This document shows, piece after piece, positions 42,752 to 51,975 of a DNA stretch of 64,000 nucleotides (position 1 is the first letter of the stretch; each line of letters starts with the position of its first letter). The DNA comes from Algoriphagus machipongonensis. Its GTDB lineage: Bacteria > Bacteroidota > Bacteroidia > Cytophagales > Cyclobacteriaceae. The notes under the pieces were generated by a model. That model was not told the origin of the DNA. It did no database searches and saw only the letters and a list, made by a program, of their open reading frames with translations. Made by a program: the position numbers and the translations under genes. The DNA lies in contig NZ_CM001023.1 in the NCBI RefSeq assembly GCF_000166275.1, forward strand, positions 930,001 to 994,000, in the 5' to 3' direction.

Positions 42752-45202
42752 ATGAAAGTTCTCAAGTTTGGAGGTTCATCCGTAGCGAACCCCGAAAACA
42801 TCAGCAAGGTATTTTCCATCATTCAGGATAAGCTTAAAAGACATGAAGTAACCATCGTTTTTTCTGCCTTTGGTGGTGTCACGGAGAGTCTTCTCAAAAT
42901 TTCACAGTTGGCCAGAGAAGGGGATCAGGCTTATAGAGATACCCTACAAAGCTTAGAAGAAAAGCATTTGGAGATGGTTAGGCAGTTGATCGCAGTACAA
43001 AATCAATCCACAGTGATGACTTATGTAAAAGTGCGATTCAAAGAGCTTGAAGACCTTTTTCATGGGATATTCCTGATCAAAGAAAACTCCGCCAGAACAT
43101 TAGATTATGTAGCAAGTTTTGGAGAGCGTTTGTCAGCCTTTATTCTTGCTGAATCCCTTGCAGGTAAAGGGTTAAAAACTCAGTTTTTGGATGCTAGAGA
43201 GGTAATCCGAACCAATGATAGATTTGGTCAGGCAAGAGTAGATTTTGACACTACAAATGCTTTGATAAGAAGTTATTTTGCTAAAAATGACGGTATAAAA
43301 GTAGTGACTGGGTTTATTGCTTCCACGGCAAAAGGAGAAACCACGACACTGGGTCGATCTGGATCTGATTACACTGCTTCCATTCTCGCTGGAGCACTTG
43401 AAGCGGAGGATATGGAAATTTGGACTGATGTGTCAGGAGTTTTGACCTCCGACCCTACATTGGTTTATACTGCGTTTACAGTGCCTCAATTAAGTTATAA
43501 TGAGGCAATGGAGCTTTCTCATTTCGGAGCCAAAGTGATATTCCCTGCGACTATGCAGCCGGCAATGAAACGGGATATTCCGATTTATATCAAGAATACA
43601 TTTGATCCTGAAAACCCAGGTACTAAGATTAATTCTGACGTCACTAAAGAGGCCTTGATCAAAGGGGTGAGCTCGATGTCAAATATTTCGATCGTAACCG
43701 TTCAGGGGGCAGGGCTTATCGAATCAGTTTCTGGAACTAGCCGTGTTTTTAAAGCTTTGGCTGATGCCCAGGTTAATATTGTATTGATTTCACAGGCTTC
43801 TTCTGAACACAGTGTTTGTTTAGCGATAAAAACTGATGAGGCTTATTTGGCAAAAGAGGCCGTAGAAAAGGAGTTTCACTATGAAATCAAATCTGGTGAA
43901 ATGGAAGAAGTAGTGCTGATGCATGGCTTTTCTACAGTGGCAGTTGTCGGCGAAAATATGAAGCATAACCCCGGAGCTTCTGGACGCATGTTTAGAGCTT
44001 TAGGTAGAAATAATATCAATGTTGCAGCAATTGCACAGGGAAGTTCAGAATTGAATATATCTGCAGTAATCCCACAGGCGGATTTACAAAAAGCACTTAA
44101 TGCGCTTCATGAAGCTTTCTTCCTTTCTGAAAATAAAGTGTTACACGTCTTTTTGATCGGAACTGGCTTGATTGGCCAGGCCTTGATAAAGATGATTGCC
44201 TCTCAGCAAGAAAAGTTGCAGCAGGACAGTATGCTGGATATTCAGATTCACGGCCTTGCCAATAGTAGGTATATGGCCTTTCATGAGGATGGGTTCGATT
44301 TAAAAAATCCTTATCAATTGAGTGATAAGGATGAAAAAATGGATTTGAATGCATTTATCGAAACCATGGATCAGATGAACTTCTCTAACTCTGTGATGGT
44401 GGATTGTACTGCTTCTCAGGAAGTGGCAGATTCCTACAAGCAGATATTGGAAGCTAAGATTGGGATCGTAACGCCTAATAAAAAAGCAAATTCCGGTTCT
44501 ATGGATCAGTATTTGGCTTTGAAGAAAATAGCGAAAAAGCGAGGCGTAAAATTCCTTTATGAAACGAACGTGGCTGCAGGTCTTCCTGTGATCAACACGC
44601 TGCAAGATTTAATGCTTTCAGGAGATCGAGTGATTAGAATAGAAGCTGTTTTGAGTGGTTCTATGAACTTTATTTTCTCTGAATTTGAAAAAGGAGCTTC
44701 ATTTTCCGAAGTGGTAAGAGTAGCCAAAGAGAAAGGGTATACAGAGCCTGACCCAAGGGATGATTTGAGTGGAATGGATGTGGCGAGAAAGATTTTGATC
44801 CTGGGGAGAGAAGCAGAACAACACCTTGAGTTTGACGCTGTGTCAATAGAAGGTATGGTTCCTGAAGATTGCGTGAATACGGCATCTGTTGATGAGTTTT
44901 TTGAAAAACTCAAAGGTCATGATGCAAGTTTCTCAGAAATAAGAGCGAAGGCTAAAGAAAAAGGAGAAGCCCTTCGATTTATGGCTACGCTAGAAAAAGG
45001 TGCTGCTAAGGTTGGGCTTAACTCGTTAAAAGAAGAACATCCATTCAGTAGCTTACAAGGGAGTGATAATATGATCTTGCTCACTACCGAGCGCTACCAT
45101 GATTTCCCAATGATCATTAGAGGTCCAGGTGCTGGAGCAGATGTTACTGCTGCCGGAGTTTTTGCAGATGTCATTAGAATCGGTAACTATACTCGGGAGT
45201 GA
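42752..45202 (+). CDS. thrA: Bifunctional aspartokinase/homoserine dehydrogenase I
   Basis: The 816-residue fusion has an N-terminal aspartokinase (KFGGSSVANPENI at 4-16; TLGRSGSDYTASILAGAL near 205; WTDVSGVLTSDP), paired ACT regulatory domains (about 310-460; IVTVQGAGLIESVSGTSRVF and VAVVGENM) and a C-terminal homoserine dehydrogenase from about residue 465 (LIGTGLIGQAL; VTPNKKANSGS; YETNVAAGLPVINTL; GMDVARKILIL). It phosphorylates aspartate and, later, reduces aspartate semialdehyde to homoserine, the committed route to Thr (and Met). It overlaps thrB by one base (TGATG), giving coupled translation. Confidence 0.97.
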   Translation: MKVLKFGGSSVANPENISKVFSIIQDKLKRHEVTIVFSAFGGVTESLLKISQLAREGDQAYRDTLQSLEEKHLEMVRQLIAVQNQSTVMTYVKVRFKELEDLFHGIFLIKENSARTLDYVASFGERLSAFILAESLAGKGLKTQFLDAREVIRTNDRFGQARVDFDTTNALIRSYFAKNDGIKVVTGFIASTAKGETTTLGRSGSDYTASILAGALEAEDMEIWTDVSGVLTSDPTLVYTAFTVPQLSYNEAMELSHFGAKVIFPATMQPAMKRDIPIYIKNTFDPENPGTKINSDVTKEALIKGVSSMSNISIVTVQGAGLIESVSGTSRVFKALADAQVNIVLISQASSEHSVCLAIKTDEAYLAKEAVEKEFHYEIKSGEMEEVVLMHGFSTVAVVGENMKHNPGASGRMFRALGRNNINVAAIAQGSSELNISAVIPQADLQKALNALHEAFFLSENKVLHVFLIGTGLIGQALIKMIASQQEKLQQDSMLDIQIHGLANSRYMAFHEDGFDLKNPYQLSDKDEKMDLNAFIETMDQMNFSNSVMVDCTASQEVADSYKQILEAKIGIVTPNKKANSGSMDQYLALKKIAKKRGVKFLYETNVAAGLPVINTLQDLMLSGDRVIRIEAVLSGSMNFIFSEFEKGASFSEVVRVAKEKGYTEPDPRDDLSGMDVARKILILGREAEQHLEFDAVSIEGMVPEDCVNTASVDEFFEKLKGHDASFSEIRAKAKEKGEALRFMATLEKGAAKVGLNSLKEEHPFSSLQGSDNMILLTTERYHDFPMIIRGPGAGADVTAAGVFADVIRIGNYTRE

Positions 45203-46140
45203 TGAAATCAGTAAAAGCTTTTGCACCGGCTACTGTTGCTAACGTTTCCTGCGGATTTGATATCCTTGGGTTTGCGATAGACGCCATGGGAGATTATGTA
45301 GAGGTATTTCGTAAGGAAGAACCTGGCTTGAAAGTGATTTCAATAGAAGATGATGGAGGAAAGCTTCCTTGGGAAGTAGAGAAGAATACTTGTGCGGTAG
45401 CCATCCAAGCAATGCTGGATGATTATGGACAGGAAATAGGGATGGATATTGCTTTAAAAAAAGGTTTGCCACTTGGCTCGGGAATGGGTTCAAGTGCTGC
45501 AAGTGCTGTAGCTGCTTTAGTGGCTGCCAACCGACTTTTAGGTGATCCATACGAAAGAAAAGATTTGTTGCCATTCGCTATTGTAGCAGAAAAAGCTGCT
45601 TGTGGCGCAGGGCATGCTGATAATGTAGCTCCCAGTTTATTAGGTGGATTTGTTTTGATCAGAGATTATCATCCTTTAGATGTGATCAAATTACACGTGC
45701 CAGATAGCTTGTATTGTACCTTGTTGCACCCACATTTTCAGTTGAATACTTCTGATTCAAGAAGTGTGTTAAGAGATGCCATTCCTTTGAAGCATTCTAC
45801 CATACAGTCTGGAAATGTGGCGGGATTTGTCTCAGGATTGTATCAGGAGGATTATGAATTGATTTCCAGATCTATGCGGGATGTGATTGCAGAACCGTAT
45901 CGTGCGGTTTTGATTCCAGGGTTTTATGAAGTTCGAGAAGCGCTTAAAGCTGCTGGAGCCCTAGGTATGGGGATTTCAGGTTCGGGCCCAACTCTTTTCG
46001 CACTTTCAAAGGGTGCAGAAAAATCAAAAGAAATAGCAAAGGCTGCAGAAGAGATTTACCAAAATATTGGGCTTGGGGTAGATGTGTATTATTCTGCCAT
46101 CAATACCAGAGGGGCTTATGTTCTTGAAGAAAATAAGTGA
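45202..46140 (+). CDS. thrB: Homoserine kinase
   Basis: I prefer the ATG at 45202 (the frame opens at a GTG 3 bases earlier). The 312-residue GHMP kinase has APATVANVSCGFDILGFA near the N-terminus, the ATP loop PLGSGMGSSAASAVAALVAAN near residues 90-110 and the GHMP C-motif GAGALGMGISGSGPTLFAL near residue 255 (sequence GALGMGISGSGPT). It phosphorylates homoserine for ThrC. It is the middle gene of thrABC, 3 bases before thrC. Confidence 0.96.
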   Translation: MKSVKAFAPATVANVSCGFDILGFAIDAMGDYVEVFRKEEPGLKVISIEDDGGKLPWEVEKNTCAVAIQAMLDDYGQEIGMDIALKKGLPLGSGMGSSAASAVAALVAANRLLGDPYERKDLLPFAIVAEKAACGAGHADNVAPSLLGGFVLIRDYHPLDVIKLHVPDSLYCTLLHPHFQLNTSDSRSVLRDAIPLKHSTIQSGNVAGFVSGLYQEDYELISRSMRDVIAEPYRAVLIPGFYEVREALKAAGALGMGISGSGPTLFALSKGAEKSKEIAKAAEEIYQNIGLGVDVYYSAINTRGAYVLEENK

Positions 46141-46143
46141 TAG

Positions 46144-47445
46144 ATGAGATATTACAGTACCAATAATCCAGAGCACAAAGTCAGTTTAGAAGAAGCAGTT
46201 GTCAAAGGGCTAGCTTCTGATCAGGGGCTTTATATGCCAGAAAAGATTCCTTCTTTATCAAAGGAATTGATTGAGCAATTTTCTGAGATGAGTTTTCAAG
46301 AGATCGGGTACCGTGTCATGGGAGCCCTTTTTTCTGAAGATTTGACAGAAAAGCAGATTCGTGATCTAGTGGATCATACGCTGGTTTTTGATGCACCCAT
46401 CGTTGAAGTAGAAGAGGGTGTTTATAGTCTTGAGCTTTTTCATGGTCCTACCTTAGCATTTAAGGATTTTGGAGCCCGTTTTTGCTCTAAATTGATGAGC
46501 TTACTTCTTACCGATTCAGAAAAGAAAGTTCGTGTTTTAGTCGCTACTTCTGGAGACACTGGTAGTGCAGTAGCCAATGGTTTTTTAGGGGTGAAGGGAG
46601 TAGAGGTGATCATTCTTTTTCCAAAAGGAAAAGTAAGCGAATTGCAAGAAAAGCAGTTTACAACCTTGGGGCAAAATATTACTGCGCTAGAAGTAGATGG
46701 GGTATTTGATGATTGCCAGAGAATGGTAAAACAAGCTTTCTTAGATGAAGAGCTCAATCAGAGCTTGCTTTTGACATCGGCTAATTCCATCAATATTGCC
46801 AGATGGATTCCTCAGGCATTGTATTATTTCTATGCTTATTCCAGACTTCCCAAAAACGGTAAAAAATCGGCTTTTGCTGTGCCTAGTGGGAATTTCGGAA
46901 ATATTGCGGCTGGAATTTTAGCTCAGAAAATGGGCTTGCCTATTGATCATTTTGTTGCGGCAACAAACGTAAATAAAGTAGTTCCTGAATTTTTGAATGG
47001 AGAATCATTTAAAGCAATGCCTTCAATTGCAACCATCAGTAATAGTATGGATGTAGGAAACCCTAGTAATTTCCCAAGGCTTTTGGCGCTTTATGACAAT
47101 AGTGAAGAACTTCTAAAAAGTCATGTGACAGGGTATTATTATTCTGACGAAGAGACGAAAAAAGTGATGCAGGAAGTAAAGACCAAAGGCTATACATTAG
47201 ACCCTCATGGAGCGGTCGGTTACCTTGGTTTAAAGAATTTTATGAAGAATTATCCTGACTACCAAGGTGTCTTTTTAGAGACGGCTCACCCGGGTAAATT
47301 TAGAGATGTAGTGGAGGAGACATTGGATGAGAAGGTGGTATTGCCAGAACGACTGGAAGCATTTATGGTTGGAGTTAAAAAATCCGAACCTCTGGCAAAT
47401 GATTATTCAGCGTTCAAGGATTTTCTGAAGTCCCTGGAGGATTGA
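46144..47445 (+). CDS. thrC: Threonine synthase
   Basis: The 433-residue PLP enzyme begins MRYYSTNNPEHKVSLEEAV and has the lysine loop GPTLAFKDFGARF (Lys near residue 107), the phosphate-binding VATSGDTGSAVANGFLG and PSGNFGNIAAG, and DPHGAVGYLG near residue 355. This is the long, ThrC-E. coli-like class. It turns O-phosphohomoserine into threonine. It ends the thr operon; no clear terminator is visible downstream before the convergent prenyl synthase gene. Confidence 0.96.
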   Translation: MRYYSTNNPEHKVSLEEAVVKGLASDQGLYMPEKIPSLSKELIEQFSEMSFQEIGYRVMGALFSEDLTEKQIRDLVDHTLVFDAPIVEVEEGVYSLELFHGPTLAFKDFGARFCSKLMSLLLTDSEKKVRVLVATSGDTGSAVANGFLGVKGVEVIILFPKGKVSELQEKQFTTLGQNITALEVDGVFDDCQRMVKQAFLDEELNQSLLLTSANSINIARWIPQALYYFYAYSRLPKNGKKSAFAVPSGNFGNIAAGILAQKMGLPIDHFVAATNVNKVVPEFLNGESFKAMPSIATISNSMDVGNPSNFPRLLALYDNSEELLKSHVTGYYYSDEETKKVMQEVKTKGYTLDPHGAVGYLGLKNFMKNYPDYQGVFLETAHPGKFRDVVEETLDEKVVLPERLEAFMVGVKKSEPLANDYSAFKDFLKSLED

Positions 47446-47481
47446 GTCTTAGGTTAGCGGTGTGTGAGAGGTATTGAAAAA

Positions 47482-48456
47482 TTATTTCTTTCTCTCAATG
47501 GTATAGCTCACTAAATCTTCTAGAGAGGTTTTGTACTGCGAGTCAGGGAACTGGTTTAGTATGGCTAAAGCCTCTTGGAAGAACATGTTCATTTTTTCCT
47601 TTGCATACTCTAAACCACCACTCTTTTTCACAAAAGTAATTACTTGGTTCACCGCCTTTTTATCATCTGATTTATTTCTGATCAGGCTGATAATTCTTCT
47701 TTTTTCAAGCCAATCGGTATTGTTTAGAGCAAAAATTAAAGGAAGAGTCATCTTTTTCTCTTTGATGTCTATTCCTACAGGCTTGCCTATTTCTTCTTCT
47801 CCATAATCAAATAAATCATCTTTGATCTGAAAAGCCATACCCACTTTTTCGCCAAACTCCTGCATTTTGCTTACTACCTCGATGTTACCTTCCACGCTGG
47901 AAGCTCCCACTGCACAACAAGAAGCAATTAGGCTAGCCGTCTTTTGACGAATGATTTGATAGTAAACTTCCTCTGTAATATCCAATTTTCTAGCTTTCGC
48001 TATCTGTAGAAGTTCGCCTTCAGACATTTCCTTTACGGCGTTGGATACAATTTGAAGTAATTTAAAATCTCCATTGTCCACAGAAAGCAGCAAACCTCTG
48101 GATAAGAGGTAGTCACCTACCAAAACAGCGATTTTGTTTTTCCAAAGTGCATTGACAGAAAAGAAACCTCTTCGGTAGTTGGCGTCATCCACCACATCAT
48201 CATGAACGAGAGTCGCTGTATGTAATAATTCAATCAAAGCAGCACCTCTGTGCGTGGACTCATTGATTTCACCACATACTCCAGCAGTCAAAAAAACAAA
48301 CATCGGGCGCATTTGCTTGCCTTTGCGCTTCACGATGTAATTCATGATATGGTCTAAAAGTTTGACCTTACTTTTCATCAAGCCCCTAAACTTGAGTTCA
48401 AACTCAGTCATTTCTGATGCAATGGGGACTTGTATTTGTTTGAGGTCTGCTTTCAT
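47482..48456 (-). CDS. Polyprenyl diphosphate synthase (trans-isoprenyl family)
   Basis: The 324-residue protein has both Asp-rich motifs: LVHDDVVDDANYRRG (first DDxxD, near residue 85) and FQIKDDLFDYGEEEIGKPVG (second, near residue 215), with KGKQMRPMFVFLTAGVCGE near residue 45 for IPP binding and IRQKTASLIASCC. It condenses isopentenyl diphosphate units to a long-chain all-trans product for menaquinone side chains. The chain length cannot be set by eye. Convergent with thrC; monocistronic. Confidence 0.93.
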   Translation of the reverse strand: MKADLKQIQVPIASEMTEFELKFRGLMKSKVKLLDHIMNYIVKRKGKQMRPMFVFLTAGVCGEINESTHRGAALIELLHTATLVHDDVVDDANYRRGFFSVNALWKNKIAVLVGDYLLSRGLLLSVDNGDFKLLQIVSNAVKEMSEGELLQIAKARKLDITEEVYYQIIRQKTASLIASCCAVGASSVEGNIEVVSKMQEFGEKVGMAFQIKDDLFDYGEEEIGKPVGIDIKEKKMTLPLIFALNNTDWLEKRRIISLIRNKSDDKKAVNQVITFVKKSGGLEYAKEKMNMFFQEALAILNQFPDSQYKTSLEDLVSYTIERKK

Positions 48457-48607
48457 CCGGTGAATTATGCCGTAAAAATAATACCCTTTCTTTCATGGGC
48501 AAGAGAATATCGCTACAGAGATTAAGTTTCCTAAGGATAGTCCAATCTTTTTTACTTTTTTGTATTTTGTGTAGTGAAGTTTCTGTTTAAACCTTTTTAT
48601 CGCGTCT

Positions 48608-49093
48608 ATGAAAAATATAACTATCGAAATTAAATGGGCTGTAATTTTTGCTGTCACCGCCCTGGCATGGATGGTTCTCGAGAAATCTCTTGGCTGGCAT
48701 GATGTTCATATTGATCAGCATGCTACACTAACAAATATTTTCGCTGTTCCGGCGATCGTAATTTATGTTCTCGCATTGCTGGATAAGAAGAAGAACTACT
48801 ACAAGGGAGAAATGACTTACCTACAAGGATTCTTGTCAGGCGTGATAATTTCTGTCATAGTTGCAGTTTTAAGTCCATTCACTCAATATATTACCCTGAC
48901 GTACATTACTCCTCAATATTTTGAAAACATAATTGAATATTCAGTAACTACAGGAGAACTGACAAGAGAACAAGCCGAGGATTGGTTCAACATGCAAAGT
49001 TATATTGTCCAATCTGTCATAGGAGCCTTAATTATGGGGGTGATTACTTCTGCTATCGTGGCGATTTTTGTAAAATCCAAGAAGCAATCTTGA
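48608..49093 (+). CDS. DUF4199 membrane protein
   Basis: The 161-residue protein has four hydrophobic segments (AVIFAVTALAWMVLE; LTNIFAVPAIVIYVLALL; FLSGVIISVIVAVLSPF; GALIMGVITSAIVAIFV) and matches the DUF4199 pattern with a periplasmic-side loop containing YITPQYFENII...TREQAEDWF. The family is typical of Bacteroidota and its function is unknown. A weak hairpin follows, so it may be separate from the acyltransferase gene 70 bases downstream. Confidence 0.85.
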   Translation: MKNITIEIKWAVIFAVTALAWMVLEKSLGWHDVHIDQHATLTNIFAVPAIVIYVLALLDKKKNYYKGEMTYLQGFLSGVIISVIVAVLSPFTQYITLTYITPQYFENIIEYSVTTGELTREQAEDWFNMQSYIVQSVIGALIMGVITSAIVAIFVKSKKQS

Positions 49094-49095
49094 GT

Positions 49096-49127
49096 AAGCC
49101 TTGAAAGTGAAGTCTAAGCCAAGGCTT
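49096..49127 (+). terminator. Weak terminator-like hairpin
   Basis: AAGCCTTG (49096-49103) and CAAGGCTT (49120-49127) flank a 16-nt loop, with TTTG following. The stem is good but the T tract is poor. Confidence 0.4.
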
Positions 49128-49131
49128 TTGT

Positions 49132-49139
49132 TATCTTTG
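49132..49139 (+). promoter_or_regulatory. Candidate -7 box (TATCTTTG) of the acyltransferase-gpsA unit
   Basis: TATCTTTG exactly matches TAnnTTTG and lies about 24 bases before the TTG start of the acyltransferase. A TTG at the usual -33 spacing is not obvious. Confidence 0.4.
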
Positions 49140-49162
49140 TGGTGTTTTAAACCAGCATCCAC

Positions 49163-50860
49163 TTGGAGGAAAAATATATAAAACATAAGTACGAGCCGAT
49201 TATTCCGAGTAAGAATGAATGGCCTGTGGTAAAACTGGCAAGAGAAAGGAAAGACTTTGTGATAAAAGTTTCCAATCTCGCAGAAGAACGAATTTTAAAA
49301 CTCGCCGATAATAATCCTGAAATTTTAAAAGAAGAGTTGGAGACGACTCTTTACCGAGAAAAGCTTCGAATTAAACAGAATCCTTGGGTCGTTGATCCGG
49401 ATGATGAAAGTAGTTTTTGGGGTGAGGTGAAAGCTTCCATGCTTCAAATAAATTCTGCTACAGAGCTTACCAAAGAGAAAAAGGTGCAGCAATACAAAGA
49501 AGTTTTGCACCGCATCACTTCTCGTTATGCAGAGGAAATAGCAAGTAATTTTAACCATTCTCATTACAAGTTCACCAGAAGAGTAGTGACTTATGGATTT
49601 TCCAGGCTACTGAATGCTGCAAGGGTAAAGGGTTTTCGGTCGATTTTTAGTAATCAATATAGCCTACAAGATAAAATTCAGATCACAGGAGAAACTGAGC
49701 AGTTGCGGGATTTGGCTACAAAAGGAACTATTGTAATGGTTCCTACTCATTTCAGTAATTTGGATAGTATTCTGATCGGATGGATTATCTCTGTTCTTGG
49801 CCTTCCTCCTTTTATATATGGGGCGGGACTCAACTTGTTTAATATCTCCATCTTCGCATATTTTATGAATTCTTTGGGGGCTTATAAAGTGGATAGAAGG
49901 AAGAAAAACCTCTTGTATCTAGAGACTTTAAAAACCTATTCAAAGGAAGCGATCCAGTTTGGTTGCCACAGTTTGTTTTTCCCTGGCGGCACTCGATCTA
50001 GAAGTGGGATGATTGAATCTAAGTTGAAATTAGGTTTGTTAAGCACCGCTATTGAAGCGCAGAGAGCGAATTATCAAAATGGAATCACAGATATTTCAGG
50101 AAAGATTTTCGTAGTGCCTGTTACGATCAATTATCATTTTGTTCTGGAGGCTCCAAGTTTAATTAGAGATCACCTCAGCATCACAGGGCAAGAGAGATAC
50201 TACAAAGAGAATGATGAATTCTCGAACTCATATAAAATCTCCAAGTTTCTTTTAAAGTTCTTTACCAAAGGTTCTGATATCTCAGTGTCAGTAGGTAAGG
50301 CCATGGATGTCCTAGGTAACTATGTAGATGAACATGGAGATAGTTTAGATAAGAATGGGAGGAAGATCAATACCCATGATTATTTTATTTCCGATGGGAA
50401 AGTGACTGTTGATCAGCAAAGGGAAGAGGAATATACTCATATGCTGGGAGGAAGGATTGTTGAGGAATTCCATAAAATAAATAGGGTCTTTAGTTCTCAT
50501 TTAGTAGCATTTACAGCTTTTGAAATGATCAAAGAGTCTAATAAAAAATTGGATTTATTTGACTTAATCCGATTGCCTGAGGAAGATATTGTGATTCCTT
50601 ACGATGAATTTAAACAGAATTGTAAACGGGTGATGGATCAAGTATACCTATTAAAAGAAAGAGGAATGATCAATGTGGCTCCTCACCTTCAAAATGATCT
50701 AGATACCATTATCAAACATGGTTTAGAAAATGTAGGTATGTATCATGCCAAACGTCCTTTGATCAAGGATCAAAATGGAAACATTGTAACTCAAGACATG
50801 AGCTTACTGTATTTTTATCATAATAGATTAACTGGATATGGTCTCGAAAAACTCTTCTGA
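49163..50860 (+). CDS. Glycerol-3-phosphate/1-acylglycerol-3-phosphate acyltransferase
   Basis: The 565-residue protein begins with a TTG start: the frame has no ATG until residue 93, and an in-frame stop at 49148 limits upstream choices. The acyltransferase motifs are present: HFSNLD (H-x4-D) near residue 196, GAYKVDRRKKN near residue 240 and FPGGTRSRSGM near residue 275. It is longer than simple PlsC proteins and resembles the PlsB/GPAT-like class. It esterifies glycerol phosphate for phospholipid synthesis. It overlaps gpsA by 23 bases, which makes its own substrate; co-translation is likely. Confidence 0.85.
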   Translation: MEEKYIKHKYEPIIPSKNEWPVVKLARERKDFVIKVSNLAEERILKLADNNPEILKEELETTLYREKLRIKQNPWVVDPDDESSFWGEVKASMLQINSATELTKEKKVQQYKEVLHRITSRYAEEIASNFNHSHYKFTRRVVTYGFSRLLNAARVKGFRSIFSNQYSLQDKIQITGETEQLRDLATKGTIVMVPTHFSNLDSILIGWIISVLGLPPFIYGAGLNLFNISIFAYFMNSLGAYKVDRRKKNLLYLETLKTYSKEAIQFGCHSLFFPGGTRSRSGMIESKLKLGLLSTAIEAQRANYQNGITDISGKIFVVPVTINYHFVLEAPSLIRDHLSITGQERYYKENDEFSNSYKISKFLLKFFTKGSDISVSVGKAMDVLGNYVDEHGDSLDKNGRKINTHDYFISDGKVTVDQQREEEYTHMLGGRIVEEFHKINRVFSSHLVAFTAFEMIKESNKKLDLFDLIRLPEEDIVIPYDEFKQNCKRVMDQVYLLKERGMINVAPHLQNDLDTIIKHGLENVGMYHAKRPLIKDQNGNIVTQDMSLLYFYHNRLTGYGLEKLF

Positions 50861-51902
50861 GACAAAAGATAAATGGATAGGCGTGATCGGGGTAGGAAGC
50901 TTCGGTACTGCGATTGCCAACATGCTGGCTGAAAAGAGTCCGGTGATGGTGTATGCCCGTAAGGAAGAAGTGGTTCATGAGATCAATGAAAAACATTCTG
51001 CTCAAGGGAAACCTTTAAACCCTAAGATTAAAGGAACTTATAGTCCGGCTGAAATCTGCGAAAATTGCGACATTCTTTTCATGATGATCTCTTCATCGGG
51101 ATTTCAGGATGTGGTGAAAACATTTGCACCTTTTTTATTCCCCTACCATCTGATTATTCACGGGACCAAAGGATTGTGTTTGAATTTAAATCCAGGAGAG
51201 ACACTCGATTCGGTTCAAAAGATTAAGAGATCTCAAATACTGACGATGAGTGAAGTGATCCTTCAGGAATCAGTTGTGGTAAGAGTAGGATGTCTTGCTG
51301 GGCCCAACCTTTCCAAAGAGCTGGTCAAAGGGCAACCTGCTGCTACTGTAATCGCCAGTAAGTACAACGAAGTGATTATTGAAGGCCAAAGTCTATTGAG
51401 GTCAGAGAAATTTCAAGTATATGGAAATTCCGATATCATTGGGGTGGAGTTAAGTGGGGTTTTGAAAAATATTATTGCAATTGCTTCAGGAGCATTAGCT
51501 GGACTTCAGTTAGGTGAAAATGCCAAAGGTCTTCTTATTTCCAGAGGAATGGTCGAGATGGTGCATTTGAGTAATGCCTTGGGAGGTAGTGTCAAATCCG
51601 TCATTGGCTTGGCAGGGATTGGTGATTTAGTAACTACTTGTAATTCTGTTGATTCCCGGAATTTTACCGTTGGATTTCGATTGGCAAAAGGAGAAAAATT
51701 AAACGAAATCTTAGCAGATATGGAAGAGGTGGCTGAAGGAATCAATACCATTCGAGTCATTAAAGCATTTTTAGAGACTGCTGATTTGAGAGCGCCAATT
51801 ACTGAATATTTGTACAGGGTTTTATTTGAGGATTTTGATATAAAAGAAGCTCTTCAATTCTTGATGAAATACCCATTCAATGTAGATATTGACTTTGTGT
51901 AA
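50838..51902 (+). CDS. gpsA: NAD(P)-dependent glycerol-3-phosphate dehydrogenase
   Basis: The 354-residue protein has the Rossmann start GVIGVGSFGTAIANMLAEKS near residue 15, SSSGFQDVV, HGTKGLCL, LAGPNLSKELVKGQPAATV and the active-site helix GVELSGVLKNIIAIASGAL near residue 210 (Lys in LKNI), GLAGIGDLVTTC and VAEGINTIRVI. It reduces dihydroxyacetone phosphate to sn-glycerol-3-phosphate, the backbone for the acyltransferase encoded just upstream with a 23-base overlap. A long hairpin terminator ends the unit. Confidence 0.95.
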   Translation: MVSKNSSETKDKWIGVIGVGSFGTAIANMLAEKSPVMVYARKEEVVHEINEKHSAQGKPLNPKIKGTYSPAEICENCDILFMMISSSGFQDVVKTFAPFLFPYHLIIHGTKGLCLNLNPGETLDSVQKIKRSQILTMSEVILQESVVVRVGCLAGPNLSKELVKGQPAATVIASKYNEVIIEGQSLLRSEKFQVYGNSDIIGVELSGVLKNIIAIASGALAGLQLGENAKGLLISRGMVEMVHLSNALGGSVKSVIGLAGIGDLVTTCNSVDSRNFTVGFRLAKGEKLNEILADMEEVAEGINTIRVIKAFLETADLRAPITEYLYRVLFEDFDIKEALQFLMKYPFNVDIDFV

Positions 51903-51925
51903 AAGTTTGCTTTCGAAGTAGTCAA

Positions 51926-51961
51926 AAAAAAGGCCTTTAAATTCAATTAAAGGCCTTTTTT
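51926..51961. terminator. Bidirectional terminator between gpsA and PQQ dehydrogenase genes
   Basis: A 15-bp stem, AAAAAAGGCCTTTAA (51926-51940) with TTAAAGGCCTTTTTT (51947-51961), 6-nt loop. Its A and T ends give a T run on both strands. Confidence 0.9.
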
Positions 51962-51975
51962 GATAGGTGTTTTAA

